Shown piece after piece: positions 41,824-50,494 of a stretch of 64,000 nt of DNA. The stretch is from UBA4615 sp046046245 (lineage in GTDB: Bacteria; Pseudomonadota; Gammaproteobacteria; Burkholderiales; Burkholderiaceae_E). Position 1 is the first letter of the stretch; every line of letters starts with the position of its first letter. The notes below the pieces were generated by a model, which saw only the letters and a list, made by a program, of their open reading frames with translations, did no database searches and had not been told where the DNA came from. A program made the position numbers and the translations under genes. The DNA lies in NCBI GenBank assembly GCA_046046245.1, contig JBJOKE010000040.1, positions 1 through 64,000 on the forward strand, in the 5' to 3' direction.

Positions 41824-42462
41824 TCAGGCCTTGCCGCCGCCCTGCGAGAAGGCCTTGTTCCGGTCGGCCAGGCTCTTGATCAGCCCGTCGATGCCCTTCG
41901 CGTTGATCTCCTGCGTGAACTGGTTCCGGTAGGTCTCGACCAGCCAGACGCCGAGCACGTTCAGGTCGTAGATCCTCCAGCTGCCGGAGCCGTTCTTCTC
42001 CATCCGGTAGTCGAGCTGGATCGGGTCGCCGCGGCTCTGGACGATCTCGCTGCGGACGATCACCTCGGTGTCGTCGGCGCCCGCACGCAGCGGCTTGACG
42101 CGGACCTGCTGGTCCTTGACCGCCGACAGCGCGCCCGCGTACGTGCGGATCAGCAGCGCCCGGAACTCGGCCATCAGCGCCTTCTGCTGCTCGGGCGTGG
42201 CCTGCCGCCAGTTGCGGCCGACCGCCAGCGCCGTCATCCGCTCGAAGTTCACGGTCGGCATGATCGTGTCGTCGACGAACTGCGAGAGCTTGCGCAGGTC
42301 GCCCTCGCGCAGGTCCTTGTCCGCCCTGATGCGGTCGAGGATCTGCGTGCTGAGGGACTTGATCATCTCGTCCGGGGCGGCGGCGGCCTGGGCGAGCGCC
42401 GGCCCGGCCGGGGCCAGGGCAAGCAGCCAGGCGACGAGCGTGGCGAGCAGGAATCGGGTCAT
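41824..42462 (-). CDS. mlaC: Periplasmic phospholipid-binding protein MlaC
   Basis: Shuttles phospholipid between MlaA at the outer membrane and MlaFEDB at the inner membrane. 212 residues: signal peptide 1-25 (LLALAPAGPALAQ), then MlaC core features TIMPTVNFERMTALAVGRNW, AEFRALLIRTYAGAL and IYDLNVLGVWLVETYRNQF. It lies 19 bp after mlaA. Confidence 0.96.
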   Translation of the reverse strand: MTRFLLATLVAWLLALAPAGPALAQAAAAPDEMIKSLSTQILDRIRADKDLREGDLRKLSQFVDDTIMPTVNFERMTALAVGRNWRQATPEQQKALMAEFRALLIRTYAGALSAVKDQQVRVKPLRAGADDTEVIVRSEIVQSRGDPIQLDYRMEKNGSGSWRIYDLNVLGVWLVETYRNQFTQEINAKGIDGLIKSLADRNKAFSQGGGKA

Positions 42463-42481
42463 GGTCGGTATCCGGGTCGGG

Positions 42482-43345
42482 TCATTCGTCGTCGTCCGGC
42501 GGGTTGCCGTCGAACACCAGGCTGCGGCGACGCTGCAGGTAGCTGTCGCGCACCAGCAGATAACGGTCGAGGGCGTCCTGCAGCAGACGATCGGCCGGCA
42601 GCAGATGGGCCCGCGTCTCGACGAACTGCAGGCCCGCCATGCTGTTGCGGAAGGGCACGTTGTCGAAACGGTTGATCAGCGCGGTCCAGGCGTCGACGCC
42701 GAAGCCGATCCCGTCGCGGACGTTCGACGGACCGAAGAACGGCAGCACGAGATACGGCCCGGGCGGCACGCCCCAGACGCCCAGCGTCTGGCCGAAGTCC
42801 TCGCGATGCTTCTCCATGCCGACCTCCGAGGCGGGGTCGCCGAAACCGAGGAATCCGAAGGTCGTGTTGAAGACGAAGCGGCCCAGGTCGTTGAAGCCCG
42901 CGGCCGGCTTGCCCTGCAGGAAGTTGTTGAGCGCGATGTACGGATCGAGCAGGTTCGACAGGACGTTGCGCGCGATCATCCGCACGACTTCCGGCGTCCA
43001 GCGGTCGTAGAAGCGCGCGACCGGGCGGAAGACCCAGCCGTCGACGGAGTCGTTGAAGCGCGCGACGCCCCGGTTGAACGGCTCGAACGGATCGACCGCC
43101 GCGCGCCGCGCCGGGCTGCTGCCCTCGTCGGGCTCGGCGTCGCCGCGGGTGGCGCTGCTGGCGCTGACCGCGCCGGCCGCCCCGATCGCGGCCGCCGCGG
43201 CATCGACCGCGGTGGCCGGCGGCGCGTCGACGGACAGCGACGCGCAGCCCTCGGCAGTCCAGGCGACCGCGGCGACCAGCAGCGCGGCGAGCGCGCGACG
43301 GGCCGGCCGGATGGCGCCGGGTGCCGCGAGGGAGTCTGCGATCAC
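42482..43345 (-). CDS. mlaA: Outer-membrane lipoprotein MlaA (VacJ)
   Basis: Removes mislocalised phospholipid from the outer leaflet of the outer membrane. 287 residues: lipoprotein signal ending in AEGC (about Cys34), an Ala-rich variable linker to about 85, then the VacJ core DPFEPFNRGVARFNDSVDG, NLLDPYIALNNFLQGK, FGFLGFGDPASE and GPYLVLPFFGPSNVRDGIG. Placing mlaA inside the mla operon between mlaD and mlaC is the betaproteobacterial arrangement. Its ATG overlaps the mlaD stop. Confidence 0.96.
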   Translation of the reverse strand: MIADSLAAPGAIRPARRALAALLVAAVAWTAEGCASLSVDAPPATAVDAAAAAIGAAGAVSASSATRGDAEPDEGSSPARRAAVDPFEPFNRGVARFNDSVDGWVFRPVARFYDRWTPEVVRMIARNVLSNLLDPYIALNNFLQGKPAAGFNDLGRFVFNTTFGFLGFGDPASEVGMEKHREDFGQTLGVWGVPPGPYLVLPFFGPSNVRDGIGFGVDAWTALINRFDNVPFRNSMAGLQFVETRAHLLPADRLLQDALDRYLLVRDSYLQRRRSLVFDGNPPDDDE

Positions 43346-43815
43346 GGCTTCTTCTCTCCTTCGGCCGCCTTGCTGAACAGGAACTGCCCGATCAGGTTCT
43401 CGAGCACGATCGCGGACTGCGTCATCCTGATGGTGTCGCCGGCGGCGAGCATCTTGTCGTCGCCGCCCGGCTCCAGTCCTATGTACTGTTCGCCCAGCAG
43501 TCCTGACGTCAGGATCTTCGCGGAGCTGTCCTTCGGGAACCGGAACCGCTGGTCGAGCGACAGCGTGACCACCGCCTGGTAGGCCTGGTCGTCGAAGCCG
43601 ATCGACACGACCCGTCCGACGACGACCCCGGCGCTCTTCACCGGCGCGCGGACCTTCAGCCCGCCGATGTTGTCGAACTTCGCCTTCGCCTCGTAGGACG
43701 ACCCGGCCGTGAAGCTGCCGAGGTTGCCGGCCTTCAGCGCGAGGAACAGCAGCGCCGCCAGCCCGAGCAGCACGAAGCCGCCCACCATCGTGTCGATCGC
43801 GCGACGGGACTTCAT
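43342..43815 (-). CDS. mlaD: MCE-domain protein MlaD
   Basis: Inner-membrane-anchored hexameric MCE protein of the Mla system. 157 residues: N-terminal anchor TMVGGFVLLGLAALLFLALK, then one MCE domain (about 38-120) with VRAPVKSAGVVVGRVVSIG and LTSGLLGEQYIGLEPGG. Overlaps mlaA by 4 nt and follows mlaE by 58 bp. Confidence 0.96.
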   Translation of the reverse strand: MKSRRAIDTMVGGFVLLGLAALLFLALKAGNLGSFTAGSSYEAKAKFDNIGGLKVRAPVKSAGVVVGRVVSIGFDDQAYQAVVTLSLDQRFRFPKDSSAKILTSGLLGEQYIGLEPGGDDKMLAAGDTIRMTQSAIVLENLIGQFLFSKAAEGEKKP

Positions 43816-43873
43816 CGCCGCCCTCCCTGGTCCGGGCCCGGGCGGGCCGTGGTGTCGTGCATGAGGTGGTCCA

Positions 43874-44656
43874 TCAGGTCGTCCCGAACATCAGCGCGGT
43901 GAGGATGAAGTCGAAGCCCAGCACCGCGAGCGAGGACGCGACCACCGTCGTCGTCGTCGCGCGCGACACGCCCTCGGGCGTCGGCTGCGCCTCGTGCCCG
44001 ACGTACAGCGCGGTGAACGCGCAGACGAAGCCGAACACCACGCTCTTGATCACGCCGTTGCCGAGGTCCTGGAACACCTCGACCCCGGCCTGCATCTGCG
44101 ACCAGAATCCGCCCGGGTCGACGCCGATCAGCAGCACGCCCACGCCCCAGCCGCCGATCACGCCGACCGCCGAGAAGATCGCCGCGAGGATCGGCATCGC
44201 GATCACCGCCGCCGCGAAGCGCGGCGCGAGCACGCGGGCCATCGGATCGACCGCCATCATCTCCATCGCCGACAGCTGCTCGCCGGCCTTCATCAGGCCG
44301 ATCTCCGCGGTGAGCGAGGTGCCCGCCCGACCGGCGAACAGCAGCGCCGAGACCACCGGACCGAGCTCGCGCAGCAGCGACAGCGCGACCATCAGTCCCA
44401 GTGCCTCGGCCGAGCCGTAGCGCTGGAGGATGTAGTAGCCCTGGAAGCCGAGCACGAAGCCGACGAACAGGCCCGAGACCGCGATGATCGACAGCGACCG
44501 GTTGCCGATGAAGTGCAGCTGGTCGATCACGAGCCGCGGACGCGCGAGCGCCTGCGGCGCGAGCCACAGCAGCCGCAGGAAGAAGCGCGCGCCGTGGCCG
44601 ATGCCGGCGATCCGGTCGAGGACCCAGCCGCCGGTTCGGGCGAGGAGATCGGTCAT
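43874..44656 (-). CDS. mlaE: Phospholipid ABC transporter permease MlaE
   Basis: Permease of the Mla phospholipid importer. 260 residues from ATG 44656 (MTDLLARTGGWVLDRIAG). Features: IIAVSGLFVGFVLGFQGYY, LLRELGPVVSALLFAGRAGT (the family RELGPV motif), AEIGLMKAGEQLSAMEMMAVDP. Its ATG overlaps the mlaF stop by 4 nt. The long frame that encloses it upstream is a shadow of mlaF. Confidence 0.96.
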   Translation of the reverse strand: MTDLLARTGGWVLDRIAGIGHGARFFLRLLWLAPQALARPRLVIDQLHFIGNRSLSIIAVSGLFVGFVLGFQGYYILQRYGSAEALGLMVALSLLRELGPVVSALLFAGRAGTSLTAEIGLMKAGEQLSAMEMMAVDPMARVLAPRFAAAVIAMPILAAIFSAVGVIGGWGVGVLLIGVDPGGFWSQMQAGVEVFQDLGNGVIKSVVFGFVCAFTALYVGHEAQPTPEGVSRATTTTVVASSLAVLGFDFILTALMFGTT

Positions 44657-45459
44657 CGGGGCAGCCCCAGGTCCTCGGCGATCGGCGGTGCCGGCCGGTG
44701 GAACTGCACCGGGCCGTCGCGCGAGCCGTGCAGGAACTGCGTGACGTAGGGATCGGACGAGGCGCGCAGTTCGTCGGGCGTGCCCGAGGCGACGATGCGG
44801 CCGTCGCCGAGCAGGTAGACCCGGTCGGCGATCGCGAAGGTCTCGGGCACGTCGTGGGTGACGACGATCGAGGTCGCGCCGAGGGCGTCGTTCAGCGCGC
44901 GGATCAGGTGCGCGATGGTGCCCAGCGAGATCGGGTCGAGGCCGGCGAAGGGCTCGTCGTACATCAGCAGCGGCGGATCGAGCGCGATCGCCCGGGCGAG
45001 CGCGACCCGGCGCGCCATGCCGCCGGAGATCTGCGAGGGCATCAGCGACGCGGCGCCTCGCAGTCCGACCGCATCGAGCTTCATCAGCACCAGGTCGCGG
45101 ACCATCGGCTCGGACAGCGGCAGGTGCTCGCGCATCGGGAAGGCGACGTTCTCGAACACCGACAGGTCGGTGAACAGCGCGCCGAACTGGAACAGCATCC
45201 CCATCCGGCGCCGCAGGCGGTAGAGGCCCTCGCGGTCGAGCGCGCCGACGTCCTGGCCGTCGAAGCGCACGCGGCCGGCGTCGGCCTTCAGCTGGCCGCC
45301 CAGCAGCCGCAGCAGCGTCGTCTTGCCGGAGCCCGAGCCGCCCATCAGCGCGACGACCTGCCCGCGCCCGACGCGCAGGCTCACGTCGCGCAGCAGCGGA
45401 CGGCCGGCGTAGCCGAAATGCAGGGCATCGATCGAGACGAACGGATCGGGATCGGGCAC
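44653..45459 (-). CDS. mlaF: Phospholipid ABC transporter ATPase MlaF
   Basis: ATPase of the Mla system. 268 residues assuming GTG 45459 (VPDPDPFVSIDALHFGY). Walker A MGGSGSGKTT, Q-loop FQFGALFTDLSVFENVAFP, signature ISGGMARRVALARAIA, Walker B LLMYDEPFAGLDP, switch His VVTHDVPE. No Shine-Dalgarno precedes the GTG, and no better start is visible, so the N-terminus is uncertain by a few residues. A -10-like TACACT lies at 45515-45510. First gene of the mla operon. Confidence 0.93.
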   Translation of the reverse strand: MPDPDPFVSIDALHFGYAGRPLLRDVSLRVGRGQVVALMGGSGSGKTTLLRLLGGQLKADAGRVRFDGQDVGALDREGLYRLRRRMGMLFQFGALFTDLSVFENVAFPMREHLPLSEPMVRDLVLMKLDAVGLRGAASLMPSQISGGMARRVALARAIALDPPLLMYDEPFAGLDPISLGTIAHLIRALNDALGATSIVVTHDVPETFAIADRVYLLGDGRIVASGTPDELRASSDPYVTQFLHGSRDGPVQFHRPAPPIAEDLGLPR

Positions 45460-45524
45460 GGTGGGGCCGCGGGAGGGGATCGGGCGGCGGGTCGACGAGG
45501 ACGGCTGCGAGTGTAGCAAGACGG

Positions 45525-47540
45525 TCACGACCGGACCGGGGCGCCGGCACGCAGGAGCCGGGCTTCCGCCGCATCGACCTGCTCGACCGTCCCGCGCAGC
45601 ACCAGCGTGTCGCCGGCCTGCAGCGCGAGGTCGTCGGGCCACTCGAGCCGACGCCGACCGCCCCGGACCAGCGCGCTGACCGTGCAGCCCTCCAGGGACA
45701 GGTCGGCGATCGGCTGGCCGACGGCGATCGCGTCGGCCGGCACGGTCACCGCGTGCAGCCGCAGGTGGTCGCTCTCGATCGTCTCGACCTCGCGGTCGTC
45801 GGCACCGTGGAAATGGCCGCGCAGCAGGCTGTAGCGGTCCTCGCGGATCGCACGGATCCGGCGCAGCACGCGCGCGAGCGGCGCGCCGTTGAGCGCCAGC
45901 GCGTGAGACGCGAGCATCAGGCTGCCCTCGACCACCTCCGGCACGACCTCGGTCGCACCGGCCTCGCGCAGCCGCTCGAGGTCGACGTCGGTGGCGGTCC
46001 GGACCACCACCGGCAGCTGCGGCGCCAGCGCGCGCACCTGGTGGAGCAGCCGGATCGCACCGGCGGTGTCGTCGTAGGTCACGACCAGCACCGAGGCGCG
46101 ATGAACGCCCGCGGCCAGCAGGGTCTCTCGCCGGGTCGCGTCGCCGTAGACCACCGATTCGCCGGCCGACGCGGCCTCGCGGACCCGGTCGGGATCGAGG
46201 TCGAGCGCGACGAAGGGCACCTTCTCGGCCTCGAGCACGTGCGCGAGGCTCTGGCCGCTGCGGCCGTAGCCGCAGATCAGGATGTGCCTGTCGCGCGAGA
46301 GGCTGCGCGCGGCGATGGTCTGCAGCTGCAGCGAGCGCTGCAGCCACTCCTGCTGCGACACCCGCAGCGCCAGCCAGTCGGCACGCCCGATCAGCCACGG
46401 GCTCGCGAGCATCGACAGCAGCATCGCCGCGAGCACGGGCTGCAGCGTGGCCGGCGCGATCAGCCCGGTGTCGGCCGCGAGCGCGAGCAGCACGAACGCG
46501 AACTCGCCGGCCTGCGCGAGCCACACGCCGGTGCGGATCGCGACCGGCGCCGAGTCGCCCATCGCGCGCGAGGCGGCGACCACGATGCCGAACTTCAGCA
46601 GGATCGGCAGCGTGCAGGCGGCGAGCACCACCGGCCACGAGTCCAGCACCACGCTCAGGTCGAGCTTCATGCCGATCGTGATGAAGAACAGTCCGAGCAG
46701 GATGTCGCGGAACGGCTTGATGTCCTCCTCGACCTGGTAGCGGTACTCGGTCTCGGAGATCAGCATGCCGGCGACGAACGCACCCAGCTCCATCGACAGG
46801 CCGGCCTGCTTGGTCAGCCATGCGAACAGCAGCGCCGCCAGCAGGATGTTCAGCGAGAACAGCTCGTGCGAGCGCTGCCGCGCGACGCGCAGGAACCAGT
46901 GGTGCATCACCGGCGGGCCGAAGCGCAGCAGCACGACCAGCAGCGCGGCGGCCTTCGCGAGCGCCCAGCCGATCGGCATCCACCAGTCCGCCTGCCCCCC
47001 GCCGAGGGCCGGGATCACGATCAGCAGCGGAATCAGCGCGAGGTCCTGGAACAGCAGCACCGCGAAGATCCGCCGGCCGTGCTCGGTCTCCAGCGCATGC
47101 CGTTCGGCGAGCAGCTTGCTCACCAGCGCGGTGGACGACATCGCGACCGCGCCGCCCAGAACGAGCGCGCCGCGCCAGTCGATGCCGCCGGGGAGCACCT
47201 GGCCGAGCCACGCCGCCGGCAGCACGACCGCGGCCAGCATCACCGCGCCGATCGTCGCGGCCACCTGCAGCGACCCCAGGCCGAACACGAAGCGCCGCAT
47301 CGCCGACAGCTTCGCGAGGTTGAATTCCAGCCCGAGCGTGAACATCAGGAAGACCACGCCCAGCTCGGCGAGCGTGTGGACGGCCTCGCCGTTGGCCGCG
47401 AAGTTGCCGGCCCAGGGGCCCAGCACCACGCCGACCAGCAGGTAGGCGACCAGGGCCGGCATCCCCAGTGCCCGCAGCAGCAGCACGGCGACGATGCTCG
47501 CGGCCAGCAGCAGCAGGGTGATCTCGAGGGCCGTGAGCAT
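45525..47540 (-). CDS. kefB: CPA2-family cation:proton antiporter with TrkA domains (KefB-like)
   Basis: Potassium (or other monovalent cation) efflux/antiport system. 671 residues from ATG 47540. Domain order: about 12 membrane segments (1-385) with the conserved GVVLGPWAGNF, FTLGLEFNLAKLSAM, LGGAVAMSSTALVSKLL and LAQAGEFAFVLLAL; a TrkA-N Rossmann domain (HILICGYGRSGQSLAHVLE, about 405-525); and a C-terminal TrkA-C domain. Divergent from kdsD across 81 bp. The kefB symbol follows the usual annotation; transported ion and glutathione control are not shown. Confidence 0.9.
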   Translation of the reverse strand: MLTALEITLLLLAASIVAVLLLRALGMPALVAYLLVGVVLGPWAGNFAANGEAVHTLAELGVVFLMFTLGLEFNLAKLSAMRRFVFGLGSLQVAATIGAVMLAAVVLPAAWLGQVLPGGIDWRGALVLGGAVAMSSTALVSKLLAERHALETEHGRRIFAVLLFQDLALIPLLIVIPALGGGQADWWMPIGWALAKAAALLVVLLRFGPPVMHHWFLRVARQRSHELFSLNILLAALLFAWLTKQAGLSMELGAFVAGMLISETEYRYQVEEDIKPFRDILLGLFFITIGMKLDLSVVLDSWPVVLAACTLPILLKFGIVVAASRAMGDSAPVAIRTGVWLAQAGEFAFVLLALAADTGLIAPATLQPVLAAMLLSMLASPWLIGRADWLALRVSQQEWLQRSLQLQTIAARSLSRDRHILICGYGRSGQSLAHVLEAEKVPFVALDLDPDRVREAASAGESVVYGDATRRETLLAAGVHRASVLVVTYDDTAGAIRLLHQVRALAPQLPVVVRTATDVDLERLREAGATEVVPEVVEGSLMLASHALALNGAPLARVLRRIRAIREDRYSLLRGHFHGADDREVETIESDHLRLHAVTVPADAIAVGQPIADLSLEGCTVSALVRGGRRRLEWPDDLALQAGDTLVLRGTVEQVDAAEARLLRAGAPVRS

Positions 47541-47609
47541 CGGCGCGGAGGCGTCCTTCGGGCGGGTTTTCGCGGAGCGGGGCGGGGCGGGTCGGCCGGG
47601 CGGGGACGC

Positions 47610-47615
47610 TATACT
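47610..47615 (+). promoter_or_regulatory. Candidate -10 element of kdsD
   Basis: TATACT, 5 of 6 matches, with 6 nt (CGACCG) before the kdsD ATG. No acceptable -35 is seen in the G-rich upstream sequence and there is no Shine-Dalgarno between it and the ATG. Confidence 0.35.
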
Positions 47616-47621
47616 CGACCG

Positions 47622-48620
47622 ATGACCGCTCCGATTGTAGCCACGCCTGCCGCCGCGGACAGGCTCGTCGCGCGGGCGCGCGAGGTCCTGCGCATCGAGG
47701 CCGACGCGGTCGCGTCGCTCGTGCCGCGGATCGGCGAGGACTTCGTCGCGGCCTGCCGGCTGATGCTCGCATGCCGCGGCCGCATCGTCGTCAGCGGCAT
47801 GGGCAAGTCGGGGCATGTCGCGCGCAAGCTCGCCGCCACCCTCGCCTCCACCGGCACGCCCGCGTTCTTCGTGCACCCGGCCGAGGCCAGCCACGGCGAT
47901 CTCGGCATGGTGACCCGCGACGACGTCTTCGTCGCGCTGTCGAACTCGGGCCGCACCGAGGAACTGCTCGCGATCGTCGTGCCGGTCAAGCGCCAGGGCG
48001 CGAGGCTGGTCGCGATCACCGGCGACGCCGGCTCGCCGCTCGCGCGCGAGGCCGACGTGCACCTGGATGCACGCGTCGACAAGGAGGCCTGCCCGCTGAA
48101 CCTCGCGCCCACCGCGTCCACCACCGCGGCGCTCGCGCTCGGCGACGCGCTCGCGGTCGCGCTGCTCGACGCACGCGGCTTCGGAGAGGACGACTTCGCC
48201 CGCTCGCACCCCGGCGGCTCGCTCGGCCGCCGGCTGCTCACGCGCGTGTCCGACGTGATGCGTACCGGCGACGTGCTCCCTGCCGTCCCCGCGGGTTCGT
48301 CGCTGCCCGACGCGATCCTCGAGGTCACCCGCAAGCGGATGGGCATGACCGCGGTCCTCGGCGCAGACGGCCGCGTGGCCGGCATCTTCACCGACGGCGA
48401 CCTGCGCCGGGTGCTCGAGCGCACGACCGACCTCGGCGCGCTGCGGGTCGACGACGTGATGACCCGCCGGCCGGCGGCCATCGGCGCCGACGCGCTCGCG
48501 GTCGAGGCGGTGCGCCTGATGGAGGAGCGCCGGATCGGCCAGCTGCTGGTCATCGACGCGGACGGCCGGATGGCCGGCGCGCTCACGCTGCACGACCTGC
48601 TGGTCGCGAAGGTCGTATGA
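47622..48620 (+). CDS. kdsD: Arabinose-5-phosphate isomerase
   Basis: Converts ribulose-5-phosphate to arabinose-5-phosphate, the first step of Kdo synthesis for LPS. 332 residues from ATG 47622 (MTAPIVATPAAADRLV). SIS domain about 35-170 with VVSGMGKSGHVARKLAATL, HPAEASHGDLGM, SNSGRTEEL and PTASTTAALALGDALA; then two CBS domains (about 205-325). Divergent from kefB; coupled to kdsC through ATGA. Confidence 0.96.
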   Translation: MTAPIVATPAAADRLVARAREVLRIEADAVASLVPRIGEDFVAACRLMLACRGRIVVSGMGKSGHVARKLAATLASTGTPAFFVHPAEASHGDLGMVTRDDVFVALSNSGRTEELLAIVVPVKRQGARLVAITGDAGSPLAREADVHLDARVDKEACPLNLAPTASTTAALALGDALAVALLDARGFGEDDFARSHPGGSLGRRLLTRVSDVMRTGDVLPAVPAGSSLPDAILEVTRKRMGMTAVLGADGRVAGIFTDGDLRRVLERTTDLGALRVDDVMTRRPAAIGADALAVEAVRLMEERRIGQLLVIDADGRMAGALTLHDLLVAKVV

Positions 48621-49150
48621 GCACCGCCGACGCCCGGGCCGCGGCCGTGCGGCTGATGGCCTTCGACGTCGACGGCACGCTGACCGACGGCGGGATCCAC
48701 ATCGGCCCGGCCGGCGAGGCCTTCAAGCGCTTCTCGGTCCGCGACGGCCTGGGCCTGGTGCTGCTGCGCGAGGCCGGCATCCGCGTCGCGCTCGTGACCG
48801 GCCGCCGCTCCGAGATCGTCGCGCAGCGTGCGCGCGAGCTGCGGATCGAGACCGTGCTGCAGGGCGTGGCCGACAAGGCCGAGGCGATGCGCGCGCTCTG
48901 CGCGCAGGCCGGCCTCGAGCCCGCCCAGGCGGGCTTCATGGGCGACGACTGGCCCGACCTGCCGGCGATGCGCGCCGTGGGCTTCGCGGCCGCCGTACCC
49001 GATGCGGCGCCCGAGGTGAGGGCCGCCGCCCACTGGGTCGCGACCGTGCCCGCCGGCGGCGGTGCCGCACGCGAGCTGGCCGAGCACCTGCTGCGGGTGC
49101 AGGGGCGTCTCGACGCGATGGTCGGCCGCTTCGACGGCCGCGCGGCCTGA
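48617..49150 (+). CDS. kdsC: 3-deoxy-manno-octulosonate-8-phosphatase
   Basis: HAD-superfamily phosphatase releasing Kdo. 177 residues from ATG 48617, overlapping the kdsD stop. Motif I FDVDGTLTDG (Asp17 nucleophile, Asp19), motif II LVTGRRSEIV, Lys in GVADKAEAM, motif III MGDDWPDLPAM. The cap-less short form is typical. Starts the KdsC-LptCAB string. Confidence 0.96.
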   Translation: MSTADARAAAVRLMAFDVDGTLTDGGIHIGPAGEAFKRFSVRDGLGLVLLREAGIRVALVTGRRSEIVAQRARELRIETVLQGVADKAEAMRALCAQAGLEPAQAGFMGDDWPDLPAMRAVGFAAAVPDAAPEVRAAAHWVATVPAGGGAARELAEHLLRVQGRLDAMVGRFDGRAA

Positions 49151-49175
49151 TCCGCCGGCACCGGACGCGGCAGCG

Positions 49176-49826
49176 ATGAACGCCCGCTCGCTCGACCGGA
49201 TGGCCGCGGCGGTGTCGCTGGCGCTGCTGGCGGGCCTCGGCCTGTTCACCTTCTACCTCGCGCAGGTCGCGGGCCCGTCCGACGGCGTCCGTGCGAGCGA
49301 ACCGCCGCCCGACCGGCCCGACTACTTCGTCGAGCGGATGTCGCTGCTGACCATGAACGCCCAGGGCGAGCCCTCGTACCGCCTCGAGGCGCGCCAGCTG
49401 CAGCACTTCCCGGCCGACGACGTCGCCGAGTTCGAGGAACCGGTGATGGTGAGCCTCGACCCGTCGCGGCCACGGATCACGCTGACGTCGAACCGCGGAC
49501 GGCTGATCCAGGGCGGCGAGGAGGCCCGGCTGTCGGGCAACGTCGTGCTGACCCGCGCCGCGACCGACGGCTCGCCGCCGATGAAGGTCGAGACAGACTA
49601 CGCGCAGGTCTTCCCGGACGAGGACATCGTCCGCACCGACCGGCCCGTCGAGGTGATCCAGGGCGGCCAGAGGCTGTCCGGCGTCGGCATGGAGCTGAAC
49701 AATCGGACCCGGCAATTGCGGGTAGACTCGCGGGTCCGCGTCGTCGTCCCGCCGCCCGAGCGGCCGGCCGACGTCCCCGCCGGCCCGGCCTCCGCCGCGC
49801 CCGACGCCCCCGAACGACGCCGATGA
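49176..49826 (+). CDS. lptC: LPS export protein LptC
   Basis: Bitopic inner-membrane protein that passes LPS from LptBFG to LptA. 216 residues from ATG 49176. Membrane anchor about 9-30 (MAAAVSLALLAGLGLFTFYL); periplasmic beta-jellyroll with LLTMNAQGEPSYRLEARQLQ and YAQVFPDEDIVRTDRPVEV. The C-terminus is an Ala/Pro-rich tail. Overlaps lptA by 4 nt. Sequence conservation is weak in this family, so context counts heavily. Confidence 0.93.
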   Translation: MNARSLDRMAAAVSLALLAGLGLFTFYLAQVAGPSDGVRASEPPPDRPDYFVERMSLLTMNAQGEPSYRLEARQLQHFPADDVAEFEEPVMVSLDPSRPRITLTSNRGRLIQGGEEARLSGNVVLTRAATDGSPPMKVETDYAQVFPDEDIVRTDRPVEVIQGGQRLSGVGMELNNRTRQLRVDSRVRVVVPPPERPADVPAGPASAAPDAPERRR

Positions 49827-50494
49827 CCCGCTGCCCCGGCCCGCTGCCCGCACGCCTGCTCGCGCCCTGTGTCGCGATCGTGGCCACGCTGCTGGCCGGC
49901 GGGGTGGCCGCCGAGCGTGCCGACCGGTACAAGGCCACGAACGTCGAGGCCGACCGGATGAACTACGACGACCTCAAGCAGGTCAACGTGTTCACCGGCT
50001 CGGTGGTGCTGACCAAGGGAACGATCACGCTTCGCGGCGACCGGCTGGTGCTGCAGCAGGATCCCGAGGGCTACCAGTACGCCACCTCCGCCGGCCGGCT
50101 CGCCACCTTCCGCCAGAAGCGCGACGGCCTCGACGAGTGGATCGAGGGCTGGGGCGAGGAGATCTTCTACGACGGCAGGACCGAGAAGGTCCGGCTGACC
50201 GGCCGGGCGAAGGTCCGCCGCCTCGAGGGCACGCGCATCGTCGACGAGATCGACGGCGCGGTCATCGTCTACGACAGCCGCACCGAGCAGTACGAGGTGG
50301 AAGGCGGCGCGTCGAACGCGGCCTCGACCACTGGCGGGCGCGTGAAGGTCGTCATCCAGCCGCGACTCGGCGAGGGCGGCGCTGGCGCCGCGGGGTCGGG
50401 CCGGGCACCGGGCCCGGGAGGGGGCGCGTCCGGCCAGGGCGGCTCCGCCGCGGGCGGCGCGTCGGTCGCGCCGCGCCCCGCGGAGCCGCGCTGA
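49823..50494 (+). CDS. lptA: LPS export protein LptA
   Basis: Periplasmic OstA-domain bridge that carries LPS to the outer membrane. 223 residues: signal peptide 1-30 (CVAIVATLLAGGVAA), OstA core with KATNVEADRMNYDDLKQVNV, GSVVLTKGTITLRGDRLVLQ, and YDGRTEKVRLTGRAKVRRLE. The last 45 residues are Gly/Ala/Pro-rich. Its TGA overlaps the lptB ATG. Confidence 0.96.
   Translation: MTRCPGPLPARLLAPCVAIVATLLAGGVAAERADRYKATNVEADRMNYDDLKQVNVFTGSVVLTKGTITLRGDRLVLQQDPEGYQYATSAGRLATFRQKRDGLDEWIEGWGEEIFYDGRTEKVRLTGRAKVRRLEGTRIVDEIDGAVIVYDSRTEQYEVEGGASNAASTTGGRVKVVIQPRLGEGGAGAAGSGRAPGPGGGASGQGGSAAGGASVAPRPAEPR

Noticed and set aside
45753..47621. Long plus-strand frame upstream of kdsD, antisense to the KefB-like gene
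   Set aside because: The sequence before kdsD ATG 47622 is His/Gln/Arg-rich mirror sequence of a well-supported membrane protein; only the kdsD part is real.
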